From: Rouxiella badensis
Lineage (GTDB): Bacteria > Pseudomonadota > Gammaproteobacteria > Enterobacterales > Enterobacteriaceae
Direction: 5' to 3'
Length of the DNA: 64,000 nucleotides
Assembly: GCA_026967495.1 (NCBI GenBank)
Contig: CP114060.1
Coordinates: 3,162,001 to 3,226,000, forward strand
Below, one piece after another: positions 18,438 through 26,580 of this stretch. The notes under the pieces are model-generated. The model made no database searches. It saw only the letters and a program-made list of their open reading frames with translations, and was not told the origin of the DNA. How positions within the stretch are numbered: the first letter of the stretch is position 1; every line of letters starts with the position of its first letter. The position numbers and the translations under genes were made by a program.

Positions 18438-19229
18438 ATGACATACCCCAAACTGTCGCTGCAACAGGTGACACGTCGTTTTGGCAGTATGACTGCCCTG
18501 GCACCGACTAATCTTGATATTCAGCAGGGCGAGTTTGTCTGCATCGTCGGGCCTTCAGGCTGTGGCAAGAGCACCTTGTTTAACCTCGTTTCGGGCGTTC
18601 TGACGCCTGACTCTGGCAAAATTCTCATTGATAATCAGAATGTCACTGGAACAAGCGGTCACGTCGGCTATATGCTGCAAAAAGACCTGCTGCTGCCGTG
18701 GATGACGGTGATTGATAACATCGTGCTCGGGGCCATTCTTAAGGGCGGAGCCACTAAGGCACAGCGCGCGGCAGGTGTGGCGCTGGCCCAACGCTATGGG
18801 TTGGGTGAGTTTATCCATCACTATCCAGCGGCGCTGTCGGGCGGCATGCGCCAGCGTGTGGCGCTGATGCGTACGCTAGCGATGCAACACGAAATCATGC
18901 TGCTCGATGAGCCCTTCGGCGCCCTGGACTCGCAGACCCGTCTTTCTATGCAGCAGTGGCTGTTGACGGTATGGTCTGAACAACAACGTACGGTGATTTT
19001 TGTGACCCACGATATCGACGAAGCGGTCTATCTGGCCGATCGCGTGGTGGTGATGTCGCCGAGGCCGGGACGTGTTCGAGAAATCTTGACGGTGGACATT
19101 CCGCGGCCAAGGCCACTTTCCTGCCTGACCAGCCCGGAGTTTACCGTGCTGAAACGAAAAATCCTCGATTTGGTGTTTACGGAAAGCCACGCCGACCAAG
19201 ACCTACAGGAACCCCTGACTCATGACTGA
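18438..19229 (+). CDS. NMT1/SsuB-type ABC transporter ATPase
   Basis: Cytoplasmic ATPase of 263 aa in the nitrate/sulfonate/taurine group. Walker A GPSGCGKS (about 38-45), Q-loop MLQKDLLLPW, signature LSGGMRQR, Walker B MLLDEPFGALD and VTHDIDEAVYLADR are all intact. It overlaps the permease gene by 8 bp. Codon 18909-18914 contains one of only two intact GRGCYC sites I found in the window. Confidence 0.93.
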   Translation: MTYPKLSLQQVTRRFGSMTALAPTNLDIQQGEFVCIVGPSGCGKSTLFNLVSGVLTPDSGKILIDNQNVTGTSGHVGYMLQKDLLLPWMTVIDNIVLGAILKGGATKAQRAAGVALAQRYGLGEFIHHYPAALSGGMRQRVALMRTLAMQHEIMLLDEPFGALDSQTRLSMQQWLLTVWSEQQRTVIFVTHDIDEAVYLADRVVVMSPRPGRVREILTVDIPRPRPLSCLTSPEFTVLKRKILDLVFTESHADQDLQEPLTHD

Positions 19230-20049
19230 TGCCCGTAGCCTGACCTCGGAACGCAAGCCGCTGCTGTTGAAGAAACTGCTGTTGCCGCTGGGTGGCCCGC
19301 TTGCTGCGCTGCTTTTGGTGCTGCTGGTGTGGGATTTGGCGGTGCGGATTTATCATATTCCGCCGTATGTGCTGCCATCGCCAGAGCAGACCTGGCAGCA
19401 CATGCTTTCTGACATGTCGGTGTTGCTGCAAGGATTTCGCATTACCTTCGTCACCTTTGTGATGGGGTTTGTGCTGGGCGCGGGGGCGGGTTTTATCTTC
19501 GCCGTCCTGATGGACGCCACGCCGTGGATCCGCAGCATTCTGTACCCCATTCTGATTGCCAGTCAGGCGGTGCCGGTGATTGCTATCGCTGCGGCGTTGA
19601 CTATCTGGCTCGGATTCGGTCTGGCACCCAAGCTGGTTATTGTGGCGCTGGTGGTATTTTTCCCGGTGGTGGTCAACGTGCTCGATGGACTTAATTCGGT
19701 TGATAAAGACATGTTGAATCTGGTGAAGTCGATGGGCGGTTCACGCTGGAGTATTTTCCGCTACGTGAAGCTTCCGGCGACCTATACGCCGCTGTTCTCG
19801 GCGCTCAAGCTTTCGGCGACCTTCAGCGTCACTGGTGCTGTTATCGGCGAGTGGACGGCTTCGACCAGCGGTGGGTTGGGGGCCTATCTTTTGCAGGCTA
19901 ATTCTCGATTAAATACCGCGGGTACTTTCTCGGCAATCGCGTTCCTGGCGCTGCTTGGGGTGGTAAGTTTTCTGCTGGTCATTTTGCTGGAATACCTGAT
20001 GACCCCATGGCGTACCTCTGCCACCGCCCGGCGATGGGGCCGTAAATAA
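19222..20049 (+). CDS. NMT1/SsuC-type ABC transporter permease
   Basis: Inner-membrane permease of 275 aa with about six membrane helices, beginning with LLLVLLVWDLAV. The EAA-like loop is NLVKSMGGSRWSIFRYVKLPA (about residues 165-185). It completes the importer whose binding protein, M24 hydrolase and ATPase precede it. The operon ends here. The next 170 bp to the convergent fetB hold small GC-rich hairpins but no clear gene. Confidence 0.92.
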   Translation: MTDARSLTSERKPLLLKKLLLPLGGPLAALLLVLLVWDLAVRIYHIPPYVLPSPEQTWQHMLSDMSVLLQGFRITFVTFVMGFVLGAGAGFIFAVLMDATPWIRSILYPILIASQAVPVIAIAAALTIWLGFGLAPKLVIVALVVFFPVVVNVLDGLNSVDKDMLNLVKSMGGSRWSIFRYVKLPATYTPLFSALKLSATFSVTGAVIGEWTASTSGGLGAYLLQANSRLNTAGTFSAIAFLALLGVVSFLLVILLEYLMTPWRTSATARRWGRK

Positions 20050-20218
20050 AATTTGGGTTTTTAATTGCAGATTTTTTTAAGGTCAAGTCTTTTGGGTCAA
20101 AGGCACGCGCCCAGCGTGCAAAGCACGTGCCCTTGGTCTAAAAGCGGATCAGAGCCGCCGCTCAAAAAATGCCTCGGTATCAAAGGCTTTACCCCGAAAA
20201 TTTTGCAATAAAAAGCCC

Positions 20219-20987
20219 CTACTTTTGGACTTTTAGTTGAACTCGGTCGTTATAAAAACGCTTATAGGCCAAATACCCGGCGATAATCGTTGAGAGGCTT
20301 GCGGTGGCGAGGAGCATAAAGGTCACCATTATTTGATACTTGATGGCTTTTACAGGGTCGATACCGGCAAAGATAAGTCCCGACATCATGCCCGGCAGGC
20401 TCACCAATCCCACGGTTTTTGCAGCATCTACGGTGGGAATCATCGCTGAACGAATGCTGTCGCGGATGATTGTCCCTGAGGCCATCTTGCTGGTGGCTCC
20501 GAGGCTCAGCATCTCGAGGATTTTTTGCTGGTTGTCGGCGAAACGCTGGTTAAGGTTGCTGTAGCACAGACCGACGGCGACCATGGCGTTGCCGGCTATC
20601 ATGCCTGAGATGGGGATAACCTGCATCGGCAGGAACTCAATCGAGTCCCGTGAGGATAAGCACGGACAGCGTGAGTGAGGTGCCGACGGTGATAGCAATA
20701 AACGAAATGATAAAGCCGTTATCGATATTGCGGCTGCGCTTCTTGGCGTTGAGCGCGGCGTTGACGCAGATAAACAGCACCATCAATACGGTCAGCCAGC
20801 CGTTATTGACTTCAAAAATGTATTTGAGCACGTAGCCGACGATAATCAACTGCACGACGGCGCGCGCCACGCTCCAGATAATGTCCTTCTCCAGCCCGAG
20901 CTTCTCTTTCTTGCTTATCAGCAGCGCGACAACCACCAGAACCAGCGCCAGTCCCAGTGACTCATTGGTGATGTTATGCTGATTCAT
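20219..20987 (-). CDS. fetB: Iron export ABC permease FetB (one frameshift)
   Basis: Membrane component of the FetAB (YbbLM) exporter, linked in E. coli to iron homeostasis under peroxide stress. The UPF0014 motifs are visible: AVVQLIIVGYVLKYIF, VNAALNAKKRS, VIPISGMIAGNAMVAVGL and the long C-terminal GATSKMASGTIIRDSIRSAMIP. The frame breaks at GAGTCCC (20643-20649 plus strand, i.e. GGGACTC on the coding strand). Removing the A gives LILTGSIEFLPMQVIPI and 255 aa. The start at 20987 overlaps the fetA stop by 14 bp. Confidence 0.9.
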
Positions 20988-21646
20988 GGCTGCTCTCTCC
21001 TGCGGCTTCACGCGTTAAGGTAATGACCCGCTGAGCGTGGCGAATCTCGTTGCTATCGTGGGTGACCCAAATCACCGACAGGCGCTGTTGTTTAACCTGT
21101 TCGGCAATAATTGCATTAACGTTCTGCTTATTTTCTTCATCCAGCGCGCTGGTGATTTCGTCGAGCAGCAGCACCTTGGGCAGAAATTGCAGATTTCGCA
21201 GCAGCGAGACACGCTGTTTTTCACCGCCTGAGAGCCTCTTGCACATTTTTCTCCAGCAGGGAGCGAGACAGATTAACGCGCTCGAGCCAGTCGGCCATCG
21301 CCGACTTGTCGACTTTCTTGCCGCGTATCTGGTAAGGCAACGAGAGGTTGTCGAGCACTGTTTGGCCGAACAGCACCGGCGTCTGGAAACAGTAGGAAAC
21401 CTGCTGACGGTAGGACTCTGGCTTGAGGGTGCGGATATCCTTGCCTTCGAAATAAACTGTGCCGCGGGTCGGATTTTGCAGCGAGGCCACAATTTTAAGC
21501 AGCGTACTTTTGCCGCTGCCCGACGGTCCGGTTAGCAACGTGAACTCGCCGGGTAAGAGTTCTAATGACGTGGGGCGCAAAAGCACCTGGTTATTCAGAC
21601 TAAAGCTCACATCCTGCAAACGCAGTAAAATCTCAGATGAAGACAT
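20974..21646 (-). CDS. fetA: Iron export ABC ATPase FetA (one frameshift)
   Basis: ATP-binding subunit of FetAB, 223 aa after repair. Walker A GPSGSGKS is at about 40-47, Q-loop SYCFQTPVLF, Walker B VLLLDEITSALD and H-loop VTHDSNEI. The frame breaks just before the ABC signature at GAGCCTC (21232-21238 plus strand; GAGGCTC on the coding strand). Removing one G recreates GAGCTC and reads NVQELSGGEKQRVSLLRNL, an exact signature motif. It lies upstream of and overlaps fetB. Confidence 0.92.
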
Positions 21647-21700
21647 ATCAGGCTCGTTATCAATAATTTGCGAGCGATTTTACCACGCTATACCTTAAGA

Positions 21701-22927
21701 TTACCTTTTGAAATTTTCCTTAAAGAAGCCAATTCCAATCAGACGGCCAAACAGGAACGGGATAAATGCACGTTGCCGCAGCCATAGCTCCATACCAGAA
21801 GGCGCTTTACGACGCGGTTTTTGTCCTGCTTTACTTATCATGATTTGCAGCGACTGGGTGGCCCAGGTTGGGAAGGTGCGGCGGCGCTGTACGCGCTGTA
21901 AATCCCGGAGCGTCAAGCGGCCTTTAAGCAGCGCTGGCGCGATAATATTGGCGGTAGCGACTGCATCCTGAATAGCCAGATTCACGCCGACGCCGCCAAT
22001 CGGAGACATGGCATGTGCCGCGTCCCCGATGCACAACAGGCCGGGCTTTGACCATTTCTTCAGGCGATCGATACGAATCTCCAACAGTTTGACCTGTTCC
22101 CAGTCGGTAATGTCAGTCAGCAGGCGAGCCTCGTCAAACGGTGAAATCTCAGCAATAGAGGTTACCAGAGCCGCAAGCCCTTGTTGTTTCATGTCCTCCA
22201 GACTGCCTTTGTTGATGGAGTATCCACACTGCCAGTAGTCACCGCGATCGATCATGATAAAGCCCTTGCGTGGGCCGCGATGGCCGGTAGTCCAATGAGG
22301 ATCGTTGTCACGTTTTTTAACCTTCAGCCACAGCACGTCGCGCGGTGCGCCAAAGTTCATTACCTCAAGTCCGGCTTTTTCACGAACCACTGAGCGACGA
22401 CCGTCACAGCCCACCACAAGCAGTGCGCGAATTTCCTGCGCGCCCTCCAACGTGGTGACCTTTACGCCCACCACCTTGCCATCTTGCTGGAGAAGGTCGT
22501 CAACGCTTGCCTGCTGCAGCAGCCTAAAGTTAGGCAACCGGCGCGCCTTATCGGCGATAAAATTCAGGAAGTCCCACTGCGGCATAAAGGCGATAAATTT
22601 GCATTGGGTCGGCAGACGAGTGAAGTCGGCAATCGTCGCTTCTTTTCCGGCGATTTCACCGTACAGCTTCTCGGCGCGTTGATGGGGCAGCCTGAGAAAC
22701 TCGTCAAGAAAGCCCAGTTGCCAGATGATTTCCAGCGTCGAAGGGTGGATGGTGTCGCCGCGAAAATCTCGCAAAAAGTCAGCATGTTTCTCCAGCACCG
22801 TGACGTCGACCCCCTTGAGGGCCAGCAGGTAGCCAAGCATCAGGCCAGCGGGGCCGCCGCCGACGATGCAGCAGGTGGTAGAGACGTTGATAGGGGGTTT
22901 CACAGGTAAACTCATCGTTACAGGCAT
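21701..22927 (-). CDS. FAD-dependent monooxygenase (PHBH/UbiH fold)
   Basis: Group A flavin monooxygenase, 408 aa. The dinucleotide motif GGGPAG is at about 23-28, the conserved DG motif is in VGCDGRRSVVREKAG (about 180), and the FAD motif is GLLCIGDAAHAMSPIGGVG (about 295). The start could be 22927 or 22915 (an in-frame ATG four codons later). A near-consensus Fur box sits 26 bp upstream, so expression is probably derepressed by iron limitation. It is in the same orientation as, and 54 bp upstream of, fetA. The substrate is unknown; an aromatic acid or siderophore-related molecule is possible. Confidence 0.88.
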   Translation of the reverse strand: MPVTMSLPVKPPINVSTTCCIVGGGPAGLMLGYLLALKGVDVTVLEKHADFLRDFRGDTIHPSTLEIIWQLGFLDEFLRLPHQRAEKLYGEIAGKEATIADFTRLPTQCKFIAFMPQWDFLNFIADKARRLPNFRLLQQASVDDLLQQDGKVVGVKVTTLEGAQEIRALLVVGCDGRRSVVREKAGLEVMNFGAPRDVLWLKVKKRDNDPHWTTGHRGPRKGFIMIDRGDYWQCGYSINKGSLEDMKQQGLAALVTSIAEISPFDEARLLTDITDWEQVKLLEIRIDRLKKWSKPGLLCIGDAAHAMSPIGGVGVNLAIQDAVATANIIAPALLKGRLTLRDLQRVQRRRTFPTWATQSLQIMISKAGQKPRRKAPSGMELWLRQRAFIPFLFGRLIGIGFFKENFKR

Positions 22928-22952
22928 TCCTAAGTCATGACAAATAATAATT

Positions 22953-22971
22953 GATAATGATAATCATTTGT
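22953..22971 (-). promoter_or_regulatory. Fur box upstream of the FAD monooxygenase
   Basis: The 19-mer GATAATGATAATCATTTGT matches the consensus GATAATGATAATCATTATC at 16 of 19 positions, all 16 contiguous. It lies 26 bp before the monooxygenase start, the usual place for iron-dependent repression. Confidence 0.85.
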
Positions 22972-23050
22972 TTGAATTGCTGGCTGACACTTTACTCCGG
23001 CCGAGCGCCCCATGCCAATCCTTGCGCATTGATCGTCAACGATTAGGCGA

Positions 23051-23084
23051 AAAAAACCTGCCGATAAATACCGACAGGTTTTTG
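23051..23084 (-). terminator. Terminator of rnb
   Basis: On the minus strand the stem is CCTGTCG / CGGCAGG with one U-G pair and an 8-nt loop, flanked by an A tract before and a T6 run after. It lies 18 bp beyond the rnb stop. The plus-strand copy also has T residues, so it may act in both directions. Confidence 0.8.
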
Positions 23085-23101
23085 CGTGATGCAGCAAGCC
23101 G

Positions 23102-25039
23102 TTAGGCGGCAGGTTTAGCGATCACGTTGCGGTTTTCCATACGAACTTCAGCGATGTTGACATCGATAATGTCGCTCTGACGATAGGCAACTTCACCTTT
23201 GATAAGCACGGTGCCGGTATCCTGGCTGCACACCAGCTCGTCGCGAACGGCGTGCAGGAATGGCGCAGGAATGAAGGCAACGGCGCCGATGTCCTGAAGG
23301 CGAACGCGCAGGCCACCCCGGGTGACGTCGATAATCTCGGCGCTAAATTTTGTGTCGGTTCCGACTTTGTCTTCCAGGTAACGGGCGTACAGCCAGTCAC
23401 CCACGTCGCGCTCGGCCATACGACCCAGACGGCGGCGTTCTGCCAGTTGAACGGTCATTTCGTCCTGTGGCTTCTCGGCGGTCTGCTGGGTAATCATCGC
23501 TTTCAGCAGGCGGTGGTTAACCATATCGCCGTATTTACGGATTGGCGATGTCCAGGTGGCGTAAGCCTCAAGGCCCAGGCCGAAGTGCGGACCAGGCACG
23601 GTGCTGATTTCAGCAAAGGTCTGGAAACGACGAATGCGGCTGTCGAGGAACTGCGTTGGCATCGCATCAAGCTTGCGGCGCAGGTCGCAGAAGCCAGGCA
23701 GCGTCAGCAGCGTTGGGCCGTCTGCCTCAACGTCGTTGGCCTGTAGCACGGCAACCGCGTTCTCAACCAGCAGCGGGTCGAAACCGTTGTGCACGTTGTA
23801 AACGCCGAAACCGAGGTTGTCGCGTAGCGCAATAGCGGCACAGACGTTGGCAGCAATCATGCACTCTTCAACGATGCGGTTAGCGATGCGGCGGTGCTCG
23901 GCGATGATTTCCAGCACGTTGCCTTTCTCACCCAGCACGAAGCGGAAGTCTGGACGGTCTTTAAACACCAGCGCGTTAGCGGTACGCCATGCGGAGCGAA
24001 CGTCACACACGCGCTTTAACAGACGAATCTGCTGGGCGATGGTCTCATTCTGTGGCTGCCATTCGCCAACGTCTTCGAGCCAGTCGGAAACTTCGTCATA
24101 AACCAGTTTGGCGTTTGATTCGATCCACGCAGCGTAGAAGCGAATATCGTCACCCAGTGCGCCGTCGGCAGACAAGGTCACGCTACACGCCAGCACCGGG
24201 CGACGTTCATTTGGCAGCAGTGAGCACAGGTTGTCGGACAGTTCACGCGGCAACATTGGAATGTTGAAGCCCGGCAGGTAGTTGGTGAACGCGCGTTTGC
24301 GAGCCAGATTGTCGGCGTCGCTGCCCTCGGTCACGTAGGCCGTTGGGTCCGCAATGGCGATATTCAGTTGTAGTGTGCCGTCGCCGTTATCTTTAACGTA
24401 GAGGGCATCGTCCATGTCCTTGGTGCTGGCGCTGTCGATGGTAACAAACGGCAGGGCGGTCAGGTCTTCACGCGTCAGGCCTTGTTCCAACAGTTCAGTC
24501 ACATCAAATTCTGGCGCTTCGCGCTCGAGGTTATGACGTGCCAGGGTAACCCACCACGGGGCCAGGTCGTCTTCACCGGTGGTTATCCACTCGGTCAGTT
24601 CGGCCTGGAAGCCACGATCGCCTTCTTTCAGCGGGTGACGGCGCATTTCTGCCACGCACCAGTCACCTTCGTTAACTTCATGATTGAAGTTACGGCCGGT
24701 GCGGCATGGAATGGCGTCGCGCAGCAGCGGATGGTCCGGCATGATCGAAAGACGATCGTCTTTTTTGATCACGCGGCCCACAAAACGGCTGAGGAAAGGT
24801 TCTACCAGCGTTTCAGGTTGAACGATTTCACGCTCTTTTTCTGTTTGAACGGAAGCAATAACCCGGTCGCCATGCATGACTTTTTTCATGTATGGAGGTG
24901 GGATGAAATAGCTCTTTTGACCGTCTACTTCAAGAAAGCCAAAGCCTTTCTCAGTTCCTTTTACGATGCCTTCAACGCGCGGAGTCTGAGAGTGAAGTTG
25001 CTGTTTTAGCTGTGCGAGCAGCGGGTTATCTTGAAACAT
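23102..25039 (-). CDS. rnb: Exoribonuclease II
   Basis: 3'-5' exoribonuclease that degrades single-stranded RNA processively, 645 aa, the E. coli length class (644). N-terminal cold-shock RNA-binding domains (VEGIVKGTEKGFGFLEV) precede the RNB catalytic domain with DSASTKDMDDALYVKDNGD (about residues 201-219), whose aspartates bind Mg. A C-terminal S1 domain follows (EIIDVTRGGLRVRLQDIG). No frameshift interrupts it. The 243-bp spacer to the plus-strand gene at 25283 holds its promoter but no feature I can name. Confidence 0.97.
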   Translation of the reverse strand: MFQDNPLLAQLKQQLHSQTPRVEGIVKGTEKGFGFLEVDGQKSYFIPPPYMKKVMHGDRVIASVQTEKEREIVQPETLVEPFLSRFVGRVIKKDDRLSIMPDHPLLRDAIPCRTGRNFNHEVNEGDWCVAEMRRHPLKEGDRGFQAELTEWITTGEDDLAPWWVTLARHNLEREAPEFDVTELLEQGLTREDLTALPFVTIDSASTKDMDDALYVKDNGDGTLQLNIAIADPTAYVTEGSDADNLARKRAFTNYLPGFNIPMLPRELSDNLCSLLPNERRPVLACSVTLSADGALGDDIRFYAAWIESNAKLVYDEVSDWLEDVGEWQPQNETIAQQIRLLKRVCDVRSAWRTANALVFKDRPDFRFVLGEKGNVLEIIAEHRRIANRIVEECMIAANVCAAIALRDNLGFGVYNVHNGFDPLLVENAVAVLQANDVEADGPTLLTLPGFCDLRRKLDAMPTQFLDSRIRRFQTFAEISTVPGPHFGLGLEAYATWTSPIRKYGDMVNHRLLKAMITQQTAEKPQDEMTVQLAERRRLGRMAERDVGDWLYARYLEDKVGTDTKFSAEIIDVTRGGLRVRLQDIGAVAFIPAPFLHAVRDELVCSQDTGTVLIKGEVAYRQSDIIDVNIAEVRMENRNVIAKPAA

Positions 25040-25282
25040 ATCGTCCAGAGAATGAGGTTAGAGTGGTTCGATTAGCGGCAGACAGTTTTACGCGAATCGG
25101 CCATCGTGGGCAAGCGGCATCTGCCTATTTTGACGTTATTAAAGCAGATGAAAAGCCGTCTGTGGCTATTTTGCTGGCTGATAATTAAACGTTGAGCGGA
25201 ATGTTATAGCAGCGAATACTTCATTCGTTTAAAAATCACCCCACAATGGCCGGGAACCTTCATTCTCATTAAAGGGGGTGCG

Positions 25283-26575
25283 ATGCCAGTTGATGCTCAG
25301 AAGGACGCGATTCAGGCCGTGGGTCAACCGACTACTCCCGTTTTGAGTTTGTTGAAAACCTACAACGGCTTCACACAGTTTATTGACCGTATCAGAAACG
25401 CGCCGGTGGCGCTGCTTTCCCAATCTTTTATTGTCGGCTATCAGTCTCGGGTTGAGCCGCTGAGCGGCAGGCTGAACGCGATGGTTGAAACGTTGCTGAG
25501 CCGCGCTTCTCAACCTTTGCTTCAGGGTCCTTGTTTTGCACCTTTTATTGACGTCGTCAAAGCGGATCACGCGCTGCGGACAGCTGAAAATTTGCAACTG
25601 CTTAATGCGCTTTATCAACCCGCACCTTTCCCGCCTCCAGAAATAGAGGACAGCGAGTTTTCGAAACAGATGGCCTACTTTCTGTCATTTGCAGGGCTTT
25701 CTGCGGCAGGTATCCCAGTTGAGTTCAACAGGCAGGTTTTAAGGCAACTTAGCAGGGCGCTTGCGCAGGCCGGTGCATTAAGAGGGGTAACAGCGAACGA
25801 AATCGCCGCGCAATGTGAAAGGCCGCTGCTGCTGTTCCTTTCATCACGCCTTACCGGCCGCTATATCACGCCGGAAATGGCCGTTTTCGCCCTGATTCCG
25901 ATGCTTAAACAGGCCAACGCGCTGATCAACGGTTTGGGGACTGCGCTCTACCATATTATGACCTGCAACCCTTTGCGGCTGGCGTTTCCTGATACAGCTG
26001 ACCGGACCGGGTGGCAAAAGGATACCCGCCACGCGCAGCAACAGGCCGCGCCTCTGACGCCTGATGCCGAAACCCTGCCGGGATATCGCCTACCCGGAAT
26101 GGCTCCTTGCTACGGGCCGCCGTCGGCGATAGGGCGCTATGAGATTGCCCCACAGTCTAGCGCCTTTTTTTGCGGACATTATCGGGCAACGCCGGGAGGG
26201 TACTGCGTCAATGCGCCGTCCGAGAACGGTTCGGCGGTGGGTTTTGTGACGGCAGGAGTGGCGGGTTATGCTCGCGTATGGCCTCAGCAACGACAGATTG
26301 CGCTGGCAATGACCACCGGAAGGCTGGGCGTGACCCTGGACACGGCGGGAGCGTGGTTTTTGGACCTCTCTGCGCCGGTGGCGACCGGCGTTTCACCAGC
26401 CCGTCCCGCGTTTGACGCGCAGTCTTTGACCGTTGATTCGATAATGGCCACCCTGACTCGTGGTATCCAGCGCATTGAACGCCGGATGAGCATCATAGGC
26501 AGGGTATACGCTCAGCCGCAGGCTGATTATGTTCCTCACCGCTGGCACACCGGCAACAGGACCCGAGGGCAATAA
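25283..26575 (+). CDS. Hypothetical protein, first gene of the 25-30 kb island
   Basis: A 430-aa protein I do not recognise. ATG 25283 follows a strong AAGGGGG. No signal peptide; moderately hydrophobic stretches occur at about residues 130-150 (MAYFLSFAGLSAAG) and 205-235. The C-terminal half is rich in Gly, Pro and Ala (GYRLPGMAPCYGPPSAIGRY, GHYRATPGGYCVNAPSENGS). Its stop is 5 bp before the GTG start of the next gene, so the two are translationally coupled. The pair sits between rnb and a ydeP-like gene with no mobility gene in view. It may be a chaperone, secretion partner or separate domain of the large downstream protein; nothing in it proves this. Confidence 0.7.
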   Translation: MPVDAQKDAIQAVGQPTTPVLSLLKTYNGFTQFIDRIRNAPVALLSQSFIVGYQSRVEPLSGRLNAMVETLLSRASQPLLQGPCFAPFIDVVKADHALRTAENLQLLNALYQPAPFPPPEIEDSEFSKQMAYFLSFAGLSAAGIPVEFNRQVLRQLSRALAQAGALRGVTANEIAAQCERPLLLFLSSRLTGRYITPEMAVFALIPMLKQANALINGLGTALYHIMTCNPLRLAFPDTADRTGWQKDTRHAQQQAAPLTPDAETLPGYRLPGMAPCYGPPSAIGRYEIAPQSSAFFCGHYRATPGGYCVNAPSENGSAVGFVTAGVAGYARVWPQQRQIALAMTTGRLGVTLDTAGAWFLDLSAPVATGVSPARPAFDAQSLTVDSIMATLTRGIQRIERRMSIIGRVYAQPQADYVPHRWHTGNRTRGQ

Positions 26576-26580
26576 ATAGC

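Noticed and set aside
22127..22133. GAGCCTC in the FAD monooxygenase gene, the same seven bases as the error signature (also 28579 region and 2525-2531)
   Set aside because: In the monooxygenase and at about 28579 the frame is intact through the site (FDEARLL; DDGEPLAF), so these are natural sequences. The copy at 2525-2531 is intergenic and cannot be judged.
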